A stretch of 64,000 nt of DNA from Monocercomonoides exilis (GCA_001643675.2 LSRY02000012.1:1056501-1120500); one strand, 5' to 3'; counted from the first letter of the stretch, positions 23,730 to 35,189 are shown. Program-made: numbers and translations. The notes: generated by a model not told the origin, from the letters alone.

Positions 23730-26700
23730 ATGAAATCGTCGGTTATAATATCGGCATTTCAGAATCTAGTCACAAAACCGGTTCTGGTGGAAGAAGCAGA
23801 AAATGAGCCATTTTTCACAGTAATTTCAGTCATGAGATCCATTTTTGAACATTGGAAATTTTTAACAAAGGAAAAAACTGAAATGGTCGATTCTGTTGAT
23901 GTCAATGACTATTCTTCTCTGTTGCACTTTTGCATAAAAAAATGTACTATTGCAGAGGGGAGATTACAAGATTCAGAAGATTTATCAGATTCAGAACTGC
24001 TTGATTCTTTTTATGTTCACTTGTTTTCTGTCGTAGCTGGTTCTCAACTTCCACAAAAAGAGAAAAGAACTTTAAATGATCTCTACTCAACAATGGCAAT
24101 GTGCATTCTTGCGACCGTTGCGGCACAGTCCGAAAAACATGCGACAGATATATCTGGATTAATTAGAATTTATCCTCAAGCATGGGAAAAGATAATTGAA
24201 AAAGCAAACAAGCAATCATCGATGTATCTGTTAAGGGACGGTGTTCTTGCGTTTTTTCATTGCGTTTCAGCCTCACGGAAAGCTCTTGCTATTCGAACAA
24301 TGATATTAAATCGTTCAACAACTTTATTCTTCAAAGGAATGAGAAACTGGAGTAGAAACACACTAAAGTTAATGAACTCACTTCTTTTTAAGTATTATCT
24401 AGATAGCGAAGCTTCTGTATTTGCTGAAAAGCAAGATGAAGAAAATACAACTTCATATTCGACATTTATTATTCCTGTAGATACTCCTTTCACATCACCT
24501 ATTTCTCAAAGCCTACAACTTCTTATGCTTCATGATAGTTTATTTTACCCAATGTTTGACAATCTTGACGGAAGGATTTCTGATAATGCACAGGATCTTG
24601 ATTCATATTTGAAGCTTGTTTGCCAAATTGTGTGGACTCTTCTTCACGCGGAAAGATTTACAAGAACCACAACAAACGATGGAGTTGAGACTGTTTCAGT
24701 TGTTGATCCAATCATCTCACGTTCCGTGCGCGATCCTTCAATCTCCAAGCTAAGAGACAGCCGCCTTTTCAAAGTCTGCCAGTTGCTTCCAGTACACAAA
24801 AATGCAGTTATGTCTACTCTTCTCACCTCCGTTGTTACTCATCTTCCATCTTTGGGTGCTCTTCTGCTTTCTCCGCAATTGAGCGCATTCACATCTTGGG
24901 CTTCTCTGACGAGGAAGGCGTCGAATGGTCTGAGTGCCCTTGCTGGTTGGACTGCAATTGAAAGAATGTTAGCAGCTGTGAAAGATGGAATGGAGAAAGG
25001 AAGGCAAGTTGACGCTCTCGAAAGAGAGAGGCGAAGTCAAAATCAGATGGCAAAGGGCAGAAAGTGGAGCAGAGACACGCTTTTGCTGATGTGGATGATG
25101 GGAATAGACTCAGATGCCAATGAAGCAATTACAGATGCCATGCAGACGCGAAAACTGAAAGAAATTAGAAATGAAATCAAACAAGAAGAAGAAGAAAATG
25201 ATGATGATGACGGCGAAGACGAAGAAGAAGAAGATGATGATGAAGACAACACAGGAAGTGAAGATATTGATTTGAGAGAAATGATATCGGACACAGAAAA
25301 AGAAGATGCCAAAGGCATTCTTCCTCATATTCGCACTTCAGAACCATCTCATTCATTTTGGACTTCATTTGCAGCTGCTCCAAACATTGCATTATCTTCT
25401 GAGCATTCAATGGCAGAGACGATTATGCTCTCTTCATCTGCTTCCACCTCTGCCTCCACTTCATCTTCATCAGCGCTTTTGCACCACCACGGACCAAAGA
25501 TATTCGCAGGGTTAAATTTCCCTGCTGTTCCTCTTTCTGCCATCAGATCCAACATTATCGAAGGGACGCCATATGCCTGTGCATCAATGCTGACTCTTGT
25601 GCTGCGCTTCCTTCAGATCCTCAGTGAATGGCGCAAAGAAAGACTACAAGCCCATCAGCAACAGCAGAGCACAGGCAAGAATATGACAAAGAGCTCATCT
25701 GAAGAGGATATCATACACATTGAGTCAATTGTTGAACACTGTGTACCAAAAGAAGATATGTTCCTTAAGCAGCTGGAGAAGGCTCGAAAGGGCATTATCG
25801 AAGGCGGAACTTCTATTTCAGTCAGCTCATACATCACAAAAAACTGGCTGACTGTTATGTGTTCGCGTATCCTAACTTTATATCGCTTTTGCATGCCGAC
25901 GGCAATCACAGCATCGTCCCATACGTTTTTCAACACTCTTTTCCAGACACCCTTGTTTCAGACATTTCGCTCATCTGTGAACACTTCCTATGGTGATTAT
26001 GCCTCCTTGCAGCAAAGAGACATTCTGGCAAAGCGGAGCGGAACGTGGATCAAATCTAAGTCTGTCCCGCTGCAGCTGAGCGACAAGCCGTTGGGGACAG
26101 TAAGCGGTAGTATGAGCTCTGTGCTCTGCTGGGCGCTTCAGTTTTTCGGATCGACGCCGGTGCTTCGGAATAATCTCCTTGAGTGGATTGTTCTAAATGA
26201 ACAAAGCGAGCAACTTCCTTCAGATGGAAGAAATATCTCTAATGATTCACTTGCATTGAAGGCTGGCAGCTTAATTTCTGAAAATTCGATATTGTCGCTT
26301 TCAGAAAAGCAGCTTGCCCGCGCGAAGACACAGCTACAGTTTCATGTTCCTTGGAAAGTAGACTTCCAATATGCAATTTCACAGATTCGAAGAGTGGGGC
26401 CTCTTCTGACAGTGCTGCGGTGGGTGGACATGTTAAGCGACTGGAGAAACAAGACTTCAGATGTTGATAAGTCTGTCAGTTCTTTGAAGTCTCTTGCTGT
26501 TATCACTCACAGCATCGCCTTTTCGGTTATTCGAACAAGCGGCCTCTTCATTCGTTCATCTATCCCACTTCTGCAGTTTTTGTCATTGTGCTCCAATCCA
26601 GTTCAGTTTGAAATGGCAAAGAATGAGTCAATTATCCAGCACAGAGGAGAAAATGTGATATTTATGTGCGGAGTGCTGGTGAGCACGATTCAAAACAGCA

Positions 26701-29700
26701 TCCTTTTCGCACAGACTGTCAGAGATGCACAGAAATTAGCACAGAAGTTGTCAAAATCTCTCTCTGAATGCTCCACCGAGTCTTTAGTTGACTCAATTCA
26801 ACTGATGAAAAACGAATCAAGTCAAGATTCAAAATATGATGCCCCAGTTTATCCATCGTTGGCCTTACTTCCATCTTTTCTATGTTCTGTGCTGAATCCC
26901 AGAGTCGTCATTGCTGTGATTGTCAGCTCCAACAGAGCCAGCCAGCTGACGCCTCCTGAGCAGCTGCCAGTGGACGATGTGCTGACTGCTTCGGAAGAGG
27001 CAGTGATGGCTCATCTGTGCAGAGTTTGTGCGCTGTATTGGATCGCCCGCGGGTGGGCGACAAATGAATGGGAGACACTTGAACAGCTGCTGGTTACGAC
27101 GCTATATGCGATGAGCAAGGCAAAGCAGAAAAAGAATAAGAAGGCGACTAAAAAGGCTTCAAAGAGCAAAACACCGTATGTTGATATGTCTTTGAGTGGA
27201 AAGCCGAAATCAGCGCAAATTGAGATTTTGGAGAAAGAAGATTCATCTGAGAGCGATATGGATGAAGAAATGGCACCCAAAAAGAGAAAAATTGGAGAAC
27301 TTAAGGAAGACAATGAAGATGAAGAGGCTTTTGATAGCATTACAGACGATTCCTCTTTTGCTAATTCTGATTTATCTTCAAAAGACATGATTGAATCATT
27401 GCTTCCTTCAAACATTCCTCATTCTGTTGTACAAATAATTGTCTGGCTTCATTGGCATCTTTCACTTATGGCAAAGTTGAAGAAAGGGCAGATTTTCAGT
27501 GTCCATTCGGTGAAAGTCAATTCCTCAGAAGAGAAACAGAATTCTGAGGACGAGTTAACAATGCAGGAAGTTTGTGACAGTGTTTATTCGCTGTTGTATC
27601 TTCAGCCTTCGATTGATGAATCAAAGAAAGGTGGGCTGACTCACGCATTTCGCGGGGTTGTGATGGCAGAGGGAGTCAACACGATGATTGGTGAGTGGAT
27701 GGAAAAGCGAGCAAAAGATGCTGAGGATGAAACTAAAAAACGAAAGGTGGGGTCAAAAGAGAAGAAGGAAAAGAAGCGCAAATCAAAACATTCAAAGAAA
27801 ACAGAGAAGGAAGATAAAGATAAAGATAATGATGGTGGAGATGATGAAAGGGATCAAGACACAAGCTTGGAGCAACAAAGATACCAAAAAGAATTTGAAG
27901 AAAGGCATTCATCGTTTATGGAATCAGCAAGTGTTGTGAAGATGACATGTGAAAAGTTTCTGACGCGTCTTAAGAAAGATCTCAGTAAATTACCAACTGA
28001 AAGCAAGAAAAAAGGAAGAAAATCAGCATTTTGTGTTGACAAGTCTTCGATTGTATTACCTGCTCTTCTGAATGCGTTGGACTTGACAACTCGAACATAC
28101 CTAACTGTCTCAGATGCACAAAAGGCAGCTGTAGAACAGGGGCAACAGGAAAAGACTCTTGTAGCGGAGGAGATATCTCTTATCTCCTCAACTTTGGAGC
28201 TCTTCTCTTCCTGTCTCCATCGTTTGATCACTGGAATCTTTTATTCTTGGTTGTCTTCAGAAGGCAGATTATCTGCTGATGCAGATGAAAGCCAAAGATT
28301 ATCTGACTCTGCTACATCAACTGCAACTCAATCGTCTTCGTCATCGCTTTTGTTCCATGCGCTCAAGGAACGGGATCATATTGGGCAAGACGATGCTCTG
28401 TATCGGGAAGGGTGGAGTGTGTTTGACGGGATGTTGTCTGAAGAACAGCAGATGATCTGCAAAAACGGCTGTTGTGGAATGACAATTCTGCAGCTGGATG
28501 TGTGGATGGAGGCATTCAGACGTTGGATGGGAATTCTGATAAAAGAAACGATGCTGTTTGAAACAAACAATGCAGAAGAGACAGAAGACAACTCAATCAA
28601 ATCATCTATAAAACATTCATTTGACATAATGATATCGCAACTGTCTGACATTCCTGAGGAGAATAGCAATCAATCGTTGGTGAAGGTAATTAGAAGAGCT
28701 GTTTCGGATAGCGTGGCTTGTTCTTCAATCGATTTGCTTTCTTTGAATCCTGAGCAGTATTCTTCGTTCATTCATGCTGAAAATCTGAAATTGAGCTTTG
28801 TCAAGCTTGTTCATTCATTCCTCAAAAGTGACACGTTAAGCGTTAGTGATGCTTTGTTTATTCTGTCAAAATTGACAGAGCAAAATTATTTAAGCCTATC
28901 AGAAGATGACTTAAGTAAGATTACAACAAAGGCACAGCTAATCAAACTTATTAAAGATGTCGAAAAGCGTCAACAACATGAAATTAATCCAAAACAAGAA
29001 GGCGATGAAGACATAGAGAGCGAGAGTGATGAAGAAGAATCTTCTGATGAAAGCAGCAGTGAAGAAGATGAGGAAGCAAGTGAATCGCAAACAAAAGAAA
29101 GTGAAGCATTAACCAAAAAAATGAAGCCATCTGTTGGCAATTTATGTGCCAATGGGCAATTATCTCACCAGATCTCAGTTGCTATTTTGCAGTTAAATGA
29201 AAAGGGAATGCTGAGCGGTGATCTCAATCGTGCATTGCCCATTATAAACCCAACAAAGGAGTTTGTTTCTGGACTGATTCCATATTTTGAAAGTGCATCT
29301 CTTGCATCATCATCATCATCTCTTGAACAGCAAGCTGACCTTCCTGCTCCAAAGAAATTCTACAAGTTTGCATTGTCTCTCATCAAATCGTTGAAGCACA
29401 GCACATCTTCATCCAGCAAAAAGAAGAAAAAGGAAACAGCTTCAGTCACTCCATCAATGCAGCACATGCACAACATTGAGAGTATTATCAGTGCGGTTGT
29501 GGGGATTGATGCATCAATCATTCAGACATATCCTATTGATGATTACGAGCACACAGTGAAGAAAAAGCATTCAAAAGTCAAATCTATTTACGGACTGAAA
29601 ATAAAGAAAACTAAGAATTTATTGTCTTTTATAGAAAAGCAACAGAGCAAAGTGACTGATTCAATTCAGAAACTTTTGAAATACAAGCCAACTCAGCAAA

Positions 29701-32700
29701 AAATGACGCAGAAATCCGAAGAGTCAAACTCTGAATCTGAATCAGATTCAAGTTCAAACTCAGATTCTGGCTCGGACTCAAGTTCAGACACTGATTCATC
29801 AACTAAATCAAAATCAAAATCAAAAGCAAAGGCAAAAGCAAAAGCAAAGCACAGCAAAAAAACAGAGGAAGTGCAGTTATCACAGCCAGAAATATCGCTG
29901 TCAGAAGGGGAAGCTGCAAATGTGGTGGTTGGTTGCATAGTTGGCTGTTGGATTCTTTCACAGAACAGATCACCTGAGTCGCCTAGAAAAGATGGTGAAA
30001 AAGGCGAAGAAAACAAAGAGAAAGTAATGCTTGTTGATGAAGATGATTATGTGGAATGCCTGGCAAATCTATTAAATAGCCTTGTTTTAGTTGTTTGTAT
30101 CTGGCTTCTGTCTATAAAAGATTCTTCGAATTTCTCCTCTTTATTCAAATGGAGCCCCGAATTTTCTACTTCATTCAGTTCCCTTCTTTCTTCTCTTCTT
30201 CCGTTTCTCTTATCTTTTCTCAAGACAACCTGGGAGCTGCACATGAAAATACTGCTTGCAATGAATGAATCCGAGCGGAAGAGCTCAAAAGCGCAGCTGT
30301 CCAAAGAGAAGCGGAACTCCATTCTGTCTCTCATTCGGAGTGCGTCTCTTTTCTCAGGTGCAACCCTTTCCTGGCTTCTTTGCCTCACTTCGTCAGACAC
30401 AAATGTCATTTCGTCGAACGCTGCCAAGTCAATTGAATCTCTTGTTTCCTTCACATCATCACTTCACTCAACAGTCTCCTCTCTCTCTTTCGGGTTTAAC
30501 ACTCCGAGTTTCTCAAATTCCTATTCCAGCACATATCCTGAGAGATACGAACCACATCGGCAGATCCAAGCGTTTCTCTCAGCAATTCATGAAGAATACT
30601 TCCCTCTTCTCGATCTTCTTTATGGAATTTCTGATCCTTCTTCTTCCTCATCCTCAGCTGCATCTCACCTTCCATTCAGTTCTATCTTTATGGATTCTGC
30701 TTTGTATGATTCCACACAAACTTCACTTTCGGCCAAAATAGAAAATATATTCTGTCTGTCATATCCTTCACTGTTTCCTGCATCCAATCTGCTCTCCACA
30801 TATCTATCATCTCTTTTATCTTCCTCACAGCCATCATCTGCCCTTGTAGAACTGATGCAATTGTCACATGCTTCACTTCTTTCAAAAGGCTCTGTGCTTT
30901 CCTATGGTTCTCTTCTTTTGTATTACTCGCTCTATCGCTCTTCATATCAGCCCCGTATTTCTGCATCTTCGCTTCTCAAAGCACAGCTTATGTTTGCAGA
31001 GTCAATGAGCTCGTTCTGTGATGCCTCTTTGTCTTCTCTTTCACAAAACATCTTGAGCCTCCTCAGATCATATGTGTCTTCTGTCCCTGGCTTTGTGGCA
31101 ATGGATGTGATGTGGATGCTTCAAAACACCCAGCAAAGGAAGAGTGCAGCATTAAAGCTGGCAGGCAGTTTGAGTGAAGATGCTTCACAGACATTCAATG
31201 AATATCAAACAGGAGCAGAAGAGAACGACAGAGAAGGTGCAGAGAAAACAGATAGTCAGTCGAAAGAGGATGTTGAGAGAGAACGCAGTCGCACTCTGCT
31301 TTATCGCTGGCTGCACAACTCAAGCGAGCAAAACTGGAACAAAATCAGTGCAGCATTGCTGGATCGTTTTATTGTCTGGATCAAAATCGGTGCTGCTTCT
31401 GTGTTTGAAGGGAGATTCCTTGATGAATTGAAAGCAAACAGTCAAACAAAGTTTGGCTCTCAAGCACATCAGCAGAGTTGGAAGTCAGTTGAACCACAAT
31501 CATCATCTTCAGAGATATCTGCTTCAAGCTCAATGAGTCCAGTGTCTGTATACTCATCTGTTCTCAGATGGGAGCATTTCCAGAAATTGAAGGTGCCATC
31601 GTTCCTTAATGAAGTGCTGGAAGATTCATTTGCTCGCCGGCAGATGGAAGCGAAAGAGAGGCATCAGCACCGTTATCAGCAATCTGGCTATTCATCTTAT
31701 TCTTCAAATTCATACAATGAATACGATGAGAAACGCACTGAGACCACAAGCAACACAATAAAGCCCTTCTCCATCTCCACCACAATCCCATCGATCCTTT
31801 CGCTTCTCTCTCCTCAGCGCTTGTCTCTCACTGACCAGACGCTGGTTTGGCTGAACCAGCAGTCCGCACTCCGAACAACTGGAGACACAAGAGCAGAGGT
31901 TCTTTTGTATTCTGTGTGTGGAGAAGACAAAAAGGGAAAAGAGGACGAAGTTGAAGATTCAAGAAAAATTGATATTAAACACAGAAACCACAATGAATTG
32001 ATTCTTTCAGGTGCAAATAAGACTCAAAGCAAAAAGAACAGAAAAGAAAAGGAATTAACTCCTGTATTTGCTGCAGACACACTACCAAAGACGGAGATAT
32101 TTGAGAAAGTGTATGACATTAGTGTTCTTGTGCCAATCGTCCACCAGTGGCTGAGAGATGCGCTTCTGCCGTTTATTCACTGGGCAGAAGAGCAACAGCG
32201 CATCAGTGCTGAAGAAATAGCCAGAAGAGAAAGAGAAAAGAAAGAAGAGAAAGAAGCACAGAAAAACCAGCAAGATGAGCAAAACGAGCAAAACGAGCAA
32301 GACCAGCAAAAAAATGAGGAGAGGCCATCACAGAAAAAGCAGTCATTTGAGAAGACTGTTTTGCAAGCTGCGAAGAACTTGCCTTTTACTCTTCCACCTT
32401 CAGTGCTGTTTGGCTTGTCGTCGTTCCTTGTGCATCTGTCACACACTGGACTTCTTTCAGTGCTGTGCATGTCACTTTCCCACCAGTGCCCGTTTCTGAG
32501 GAGTCTTTCTCTATCTTCTCTTTCGATCTGCTTCAGACTGAGCCAAATACTCCGCACAATCAGCATCCGCCAGCCCAAGACACTGCTCCAGATGAGGCCT
32601 GGCCCGAATGCCTCGAAGGAAAAGAAGCGGATGTACTATGCAGCACTCGACAGGGCACAGAAAGCTGCTGCTGCGTTGGGGCTGCCTCTGTCCGCTGCTA

Positions 32701-34628
32701 CACTTTCTCTGCAAGGGTTCGGCCAGTCAGACGGTGTCAATCCATTTGGTGGGGTTTCCTTGCAGCACTTTGACGTGTTCTGTGATCTGATCTCTGCTCC
32801 TTTGTGGATGACGCTCCCGAAGTTCACAGCACCTTACTTCCAGGTTGTGGACTATCAGAATCTCGGCCGTGGCAAAGACGAGCTGAATGATGGGGTTATT
32901 CCAACAGTCTCAACTGGCTCACAGCTTCATTTCAAGCGCACACAAGTAACCCCACTCCATTTTGTGCTGGAGTCATTTAAAAACAGCCTTGTTCTCAACC
33001 CATTTGATGAAAAAGCAGAAAGTTCTTCACAGCCACCGAAAAAACAATGGTTTACAACTCCTCGAGCTGTCAGCATTCGAGTTGCTCGGCTGTTTTCTCG
33101 TGCGTTCAGTGTGTGCACCACTGTGACGCATCCATTCTTCTCAGACATCCTGCGCCCAGCCACAATACGCGGGTACGTCTCATCGCGTGTGCTTCCCTTT
33201 GTGTTTGACAACGTGATCGTCGAGAGAGGAGCAGTGCAGTATTCGCGGGAGCTGCGCAGAGACCGCCAGCAGGCTGTGCTTAAAGGAGGAGAATCGGCTG
33301 AGCTCGACCAGGTGTTTGCAATCGAAGGGATGGAGGAGCACCACTCGTGCAACTGGGCCATCGACTATCTCATGGCAGTGCTTCGCGATGAGCGGCTGTT
33401 CCACACTTTTTCGCTCGGCCCGTACTCAACGCACTTGCTGCATCCACTCCACACGCACTCCAATGAGATGTCCACTGACAAGCTGGTCGTGTTTGATCAT
33501 ATCCCTCGCCACTGCTTGTCTCTGATGTATCCATGCAGTGTTGTTACTGAGCAAAGCGTCGCTCTGCGCGACTCCACTCAGGAAACAGCGAGGATGGGGT
33601 GGCTGGTGCCTACACACATAATGGAGGAGCTGGCAGTCCTGCTGTGCAGCGTGCTGCAGAATGCGTCGTGGATTGTGATGCCGCTGTGGGACGCGCAGAA
33701 TCTGTTTGGGTGGTGTGATGCGATGGTCGAGTGGGTGTGTGTGATGAGCGAGACAGGCAGCTCCGAGCAGCTCCTGACAGACACAGAAATGCAAGGCGCG
33801 GCTCTGAACAAGGCCAAAGAGAAAGAGGTTGATCTGGAAGAGCTGCCGACTGAGGCCGAAGCCTCGGGAGTTTTTTTGAATCCGCTGAGGAAAGCGTCGC
33901 AGCTGCGTATAAGGCGGCCAAACAACCCGCGCCGGCTGATTTTGGTTGTTGCGATGATTCTTGACTGTGTCAGCAAGGCAGCCCTGCTGAGGGTGCAGCA
34001 GAGCATCAACAAGACCATGTCTCCGAAGTATCACTTGATCAAAAATCAGGTTAAAACTGTGGGGAGAGATGAAAAGCCAACCTCACAGAGTGTGCAGATG
34101 CAATTAGAAATAGAGAAAGAAGATGAAGAGGATGAAGATGTGGATGTCTCAGAGGAAGAAAGTGAGGAGGAAAACATCTCAGACAGCGAAAACGAGGAAA
34201 GCAGCTTCGTAGATGAGGAAGATGACGGAATTGAGCCTAACTTTGAGTCAACAGACAAAGCAAAGTCAAATGTTTCTTTTGATAAAGCAGAGCAATCACG
34301 CACTTACACTTACAACCTCTTTTTGAAAGAGCTTCGCAGGGGACTCTCTGTCTTGGCAGATGCTGGAAATTTCGCAAAGAAACTTTTCTTTGCTGTTCAA
34401 AAACTCGCTTTTCCTGTTAATTTTGCAACTCCACTTTTTTACTCTTCAAGATGCATGGAAAATACTCAAACTCGATTCTGCTTTGCGGCAAAAGAAGCTG
34501 AAAAAGCTTTGAACAGATTTTTGCATGGCTCCAAAGCAGAATTTGCACAGGGTCTTTCTGTCTCCAACTCGAAAGTCTTCGAGGAAGTTATGAATTGGAT
34601 AAATATTGCAAATAAGATAAATACTTAA
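23730..34628 (+). CDS. Giant intronless HEAT-like protein, probable URB1/Npa1
   Basis: A single 10.9-kb open frame encodes 3632 residues. It is rich in helical Leu-patterned segments of the HEAT/armadillo kind, interrupted by acidic (EEEENDDDDGEDEEEEDDDE) and Lys-rich or Ser-rich inserts. Motif order in the C-terminal third matches my memory of nucleolar pre-ribosome factor URB1 (yeast Npa1). LESFKNSL precedes RVARLFSRAFSV, then FFSDIL and WAIDYLMAVLRDERLFHTF, then a ...VLQNASWIVM... helix followed by ...LFGWCDAMVEW. URB1 acts early in 60S subunit assembly. Usual length is about 1750-2270, so this would be much longer, mainly by low-complexity inserts. The match is by eye, not alignment. UTP20-like or another HEAT giant is possible. 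The lack of introns across 10.9 kb is striking beside its neighbours. Confidence 0.55.
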   Translation: MKSSVIISAFQNLVTKPVLVEEAENEPFFTVISVMRSIFEHWKFLTKEKTEMVDSVDVNDYSSLLHFCIKKCTIAEGRLQDSEDLSDSELLDSFYVHLFSVVAGSQLPQKEKRTLNDLYSTMAMCILATVAAQSEKHATDISGLIRIYPQAWEKIIEKANKQSSMYLLRDGVLAFFHCVSASRKALAIRTMILNRSTTLFFKGMRNWSRNTLKLMNSLLFKYYLDSEASVFAEKQDEENTTSYSTFIIPVDTPFTSPISQSLQLLMLHDSLFYPMFDNLDGRISDNAQDLDSYLKLVCQIVWTLLHAERFTRTTTNDGVETVSVVDPIISRSVRDPSISKLRDSRLFKVCQLLPVHKNAVMSTLLTSVVTHLPSLGALLLSPQLSAFTSWASLTRKASNGLSALAGWTAIERMLAAVKDGMEKGRQVDALERERRSQNQMAKGRKWSRDTLLLMWMMGIDSDANEAITDAMQTRKLKEIRNEIKQEEEENDDDDGEDEEEEDDDEDNTGSEDIDLREMISDTEKEDAKGILPHIRTSEPSHSFWTSFAAAPNIALSSEHSMAETIMLSSSASTSASTSSSSALLHHHGPKIFAGLNFPAVPLSAIRSNIIEGTPYACASMLTLVLRFLQILSEWRKERLQAHQQQQSTGKNMTKSSSEEDIIHIESIVEHCVPKEDMFLKQLEKARKGIIEGGTSISVSSYITKNWLTVMCSRILTLYRFCMPTAITASSHTFFNTLFQTPLFQTFRSSVNTSYGDYASLQQRDILAKRSGTWIKSKSVPLQLSDKPLGTVSGSMSSVLCWALQFFGSTPVLRNNLLEWIVLNEQSEQLPSDGRNISNDSLALKAGSLISENSILSLSEKQLARAKTQLQFHVPWKVDFQYAISQIRRVGPLLTVLRWVDMLSDWRNKTSDVDKSVSSLKSLAVITHSIAFSVIRTSGLFIRSSIPLLQFLSLCSNPVQFEMAKNESIIQHRGENVIFMCGVLVSTIQNSILFAQTVRDAQKLAQKLSKSLSECSTESLVDSIQLMKNESSQDSKYDAPVYPSLALLPSFLCSVLNPRVVIAVIVSSNRASQLTPPEQLPVDDVLTASEEAVMAHLCRVCALYWIARGWATNEWETLEQLLVTTLYAMSKAKQKKNKKATKKASKSKTPYVDMSLSGKPKSAQIEILEKEDSSESDMDEEMAPKKRKIGELKEDNEDEEAFDSITDDSSFANSDLSSKDMIESLLPSNIPHSVVQIIVWLHWHLSLMAKLKKGQIFSVHSVKVNSSEEKQNSEDELTMQEVCDSVYSLLYLQPSIDESKKGGLTHAFRGVVMAEGVNTMIGEWMEKRAKDAEDETKKRKVGSKEKKEKKRKSKHSKKTEKEDKDKDNDGGDDERDQDTSLEQQRYQKEFEERHSSFMESASVVKMTCEKFLTRLKKDLSKLPTESKKKGRKSAFCVDKSSIVLPALLNALDLTTRTYLTVSDAQKAAVEQGQQEKTLVAEEISLISSTLELFSSCLHRLITGIFYSWLSSEGRLSADADESQRLSDSATSTATQSSSSSLLFHALKERDHIGQDDALYREGWSVFDGMLSEEQQMICKNGCCGMTILQLDVWMEAFRRWMGILIKETMLFETNNAEETEDNSIKSSIKHSFDIMISQLSDIPEENSNQSLVKVIRRAVSDSVACSSIDLLSLNPEQYSSFIHAENLKLSFVKLVHSFLKSDTLSVSDALFILSKLTEQNYLSLSEDDLSKITTKAQLIKLIKDVEKRQQHEINPKQEGDEDIESESDEEESSDESSSEEDEEASESQTKESEALTKKMKPSVGNLCANGQLSHQISVAILQLNEKGMLSGDLNRALPIINPTKEFVSGLIPYFESASLASSSSSLEQQADLPAPKKFYKFALSLIKSLKHSTSSSSKKKKKETASVTPSMQHMHNIESIISAVVGIDASIIQTYPIDDYEHTVKKKHSKVKSIYGLKIKKTKNLLSFIEKQQSKVTDSIQKLLKYKPTQQKMTQKSEESNSESESDSSSNSDSGSDSSSDTDSSTKSKSKSKAKAKAKAKHSKKTEEVQLSQPEISLSEGEAANVVVGCIVGCWILSQNRSPESPRKDGEKGEENKEKVMLVDEDDYVECLANLLNSLVLVVCIWLLSIKDSSNFSSLFKWSPEFSTSFSSLLSSLLPFLLSFLKTTWELHMKILLAMNESERKSSKAQLSKEKRNSILSLIRSASLFSGATLSWLLCLTSSDTNVISSNAAKSIESLVSFTSSLHSTVSSLSFGFNTPSFSNSYSSTYPERYEPHRQIQAFLSAIHEEYFPLLDLLYGISDPSSSSSSAASHLPFSSIFMDSALYDSTQTSLSAKIENIFCLSYPSLFPASNLLSTYLSSLLSSSQPSSALVELMQLSHASLLSKGSVLSYGSLLLYYSLYRSSYQPRISASSLLKAQLMFAESMSSFCDASLSSLSQNILSLLRSYVSSVPGFVAMDVMWMLQNTQQRKSAALKLAGSLSEDASQTFNEYQTGAEENDREGAEKTDSQSKEDVERERSRTLLYRWLHNSSEQNWNKISAALLDRFIVWIKIGAASVFEGRFLDELKANSQTKFGSQAHQQSWKSVEPQSSSSEISASSSMSPVSVYSSVLRWEHFQKLKVPSFLNEVLEDSFARRQMEAKERHQHRYQQSGYSSYSSNSYNEYDEKRTETTSNTIKPFSISTTIPSILSLLSPQRLSLTDQTLVWLNQQSALRTTGDTRAEVLLYSVCGEDKKGKEDEVEDSRKIDIKHRNHNELILSGANKTQSKKNRKEKELTPVFAADTLPKTEIFEKVYDISVLVPIVHQWLRDALLPFIHWAEEQQRISAEEIARREREKKEEKEAQKNQQDEQNEQNEQDQQKNEERPSQKKQSFEKTVLQAAKNLPFTLPPSVLFGLSSFLVHLSHTGLLSVLCMSLSHQCPFLRSLSLSSLSICFRLSQILRTISIRQPKTLLQMRPGPNASKEKKRMYYAALDRAQKAAAALGLPLSAATLSLQGFGQSDGVNPFGGVSLQHFDVFCDLISAPLWMTLPKFTAPYFQVVDYQNLGRGKDELNDGVIPTVSTGSQLHFKRTQVTPLHFVLESFKNSLVLNPFDEKAESSSQPPKKQWFTTPRAVSIRVARLFSRAFSVCTTVTHPFFSDILRPATIRGYVSSRVLPFVFDNVIVERGAVQYSRELRRDRQQAVLKGGESAELDQVFAIEGMEEHHSCNWAIDYLMAVLRDERLFHTFSLGPYSTHLLHPLHTHSNEMSTDKLVVFDHIPRHCLSLMYPCSVVTEQSVALRDSTQETARMGWLVPTHIMEELAVLLCSVLQNASWIVMPLWDAQNLFGWCDAMVEWVCVMSETGSSEQLLTDTEMQGAALNKAKEKEVDLEELPTEAEASGVFLNPLRKASQLRIRRPNNPRRLILVVAMILDCVSKAALLRVQQSINKTMSPKYHLIKNQVKTVGRDEKPTSQSVQMQLEIEKEDEEDEDVDVSEEESEEENISDSENEESSFVDEEDDGIEPNFESTDKAKSNVSFDKAEQSRTYTYNLFLKELRRGLSVLADAGNFAKKLFFAVQKLAFPVNFATPLFYSSRCMENTQTRFCFAAKEAEKALNRFLHGSKAEFAQGLSVSNSKVFEEVMNWINIANKINT

Positions 34629-34844
34629 AAATAATAATTTAAAAATTTTAATTATAAATTTGAATTTGTTCACTTCACCTCACTTCAGTAATATTTCGTG
34701 ATAAATATATATTTTTCATTCATAATGTTTCGAAAATTGAAGTTAAATATTTTGGAAATACAAACGTCAACATCTAATTTAAGATATGGGTCTTAAAAAT
34801 TGAGTTATACGCATTAATTGATCTATTGCAATCGTTAAGCTATA

Positions 34845-35189
34845 ATGCTTATTAAAGTCAAAGTATACTGTTGATTTATTCATGAAAATCTTCTTAACAA
34901 TGTGTTTTAAATGATATTACAGTCTCTTACAGGCCGAGAACTTGAATTTGATATGGGCGCAACTGATAAAGTTTGTATCCAACTAATTTTTTGTTGTAGC
35001 AATATATTTCGAATTTTACAGGTTTTCTTGCTTAAGGGAAAGATTGAAGAGAAAATTGGAATTGCCCCAGTTCAGCAAAGATTGTTATTCAATGGACGTC
35101 CAATGCAAGATGAAAAAAGCTTTCAAGAACAAAATGTTTCAGCAGGAAGCGTTGTCCATCTCGTTTTGGCATTGAGAGGTGGATTTTAA
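34845..35189 (+). CDS. NEDD8: NEDD8 ubiquitin-like modifier
   Basis: Exons 34845-34862, 34923-34970 and 35022-35189 give 77 residues. The start MLIKVK, the block IGIAPVQQRLLFNGRPMQDEK and the end VLHLVLALRGG-like VVHLVLALRGGF mark NEDD8 rather than ubiquitin, which ends LRLRGG. Residue 72 (Ala in LALRGG) is the position that separates NEDD8 from ubiquitin in E1 choice. Only one residue (Phe) follows the Gly-Gly, so the precursor needs a one-residue trim before conjugation to cullins. The first exon codes six residues only. Confidence 0.93.

Noticed and set aside
34845-35189. Ubiquitin
   Set aside because: The end is LALRGG rather than LRLRGG and the start MLIKVK fits NEDD8.
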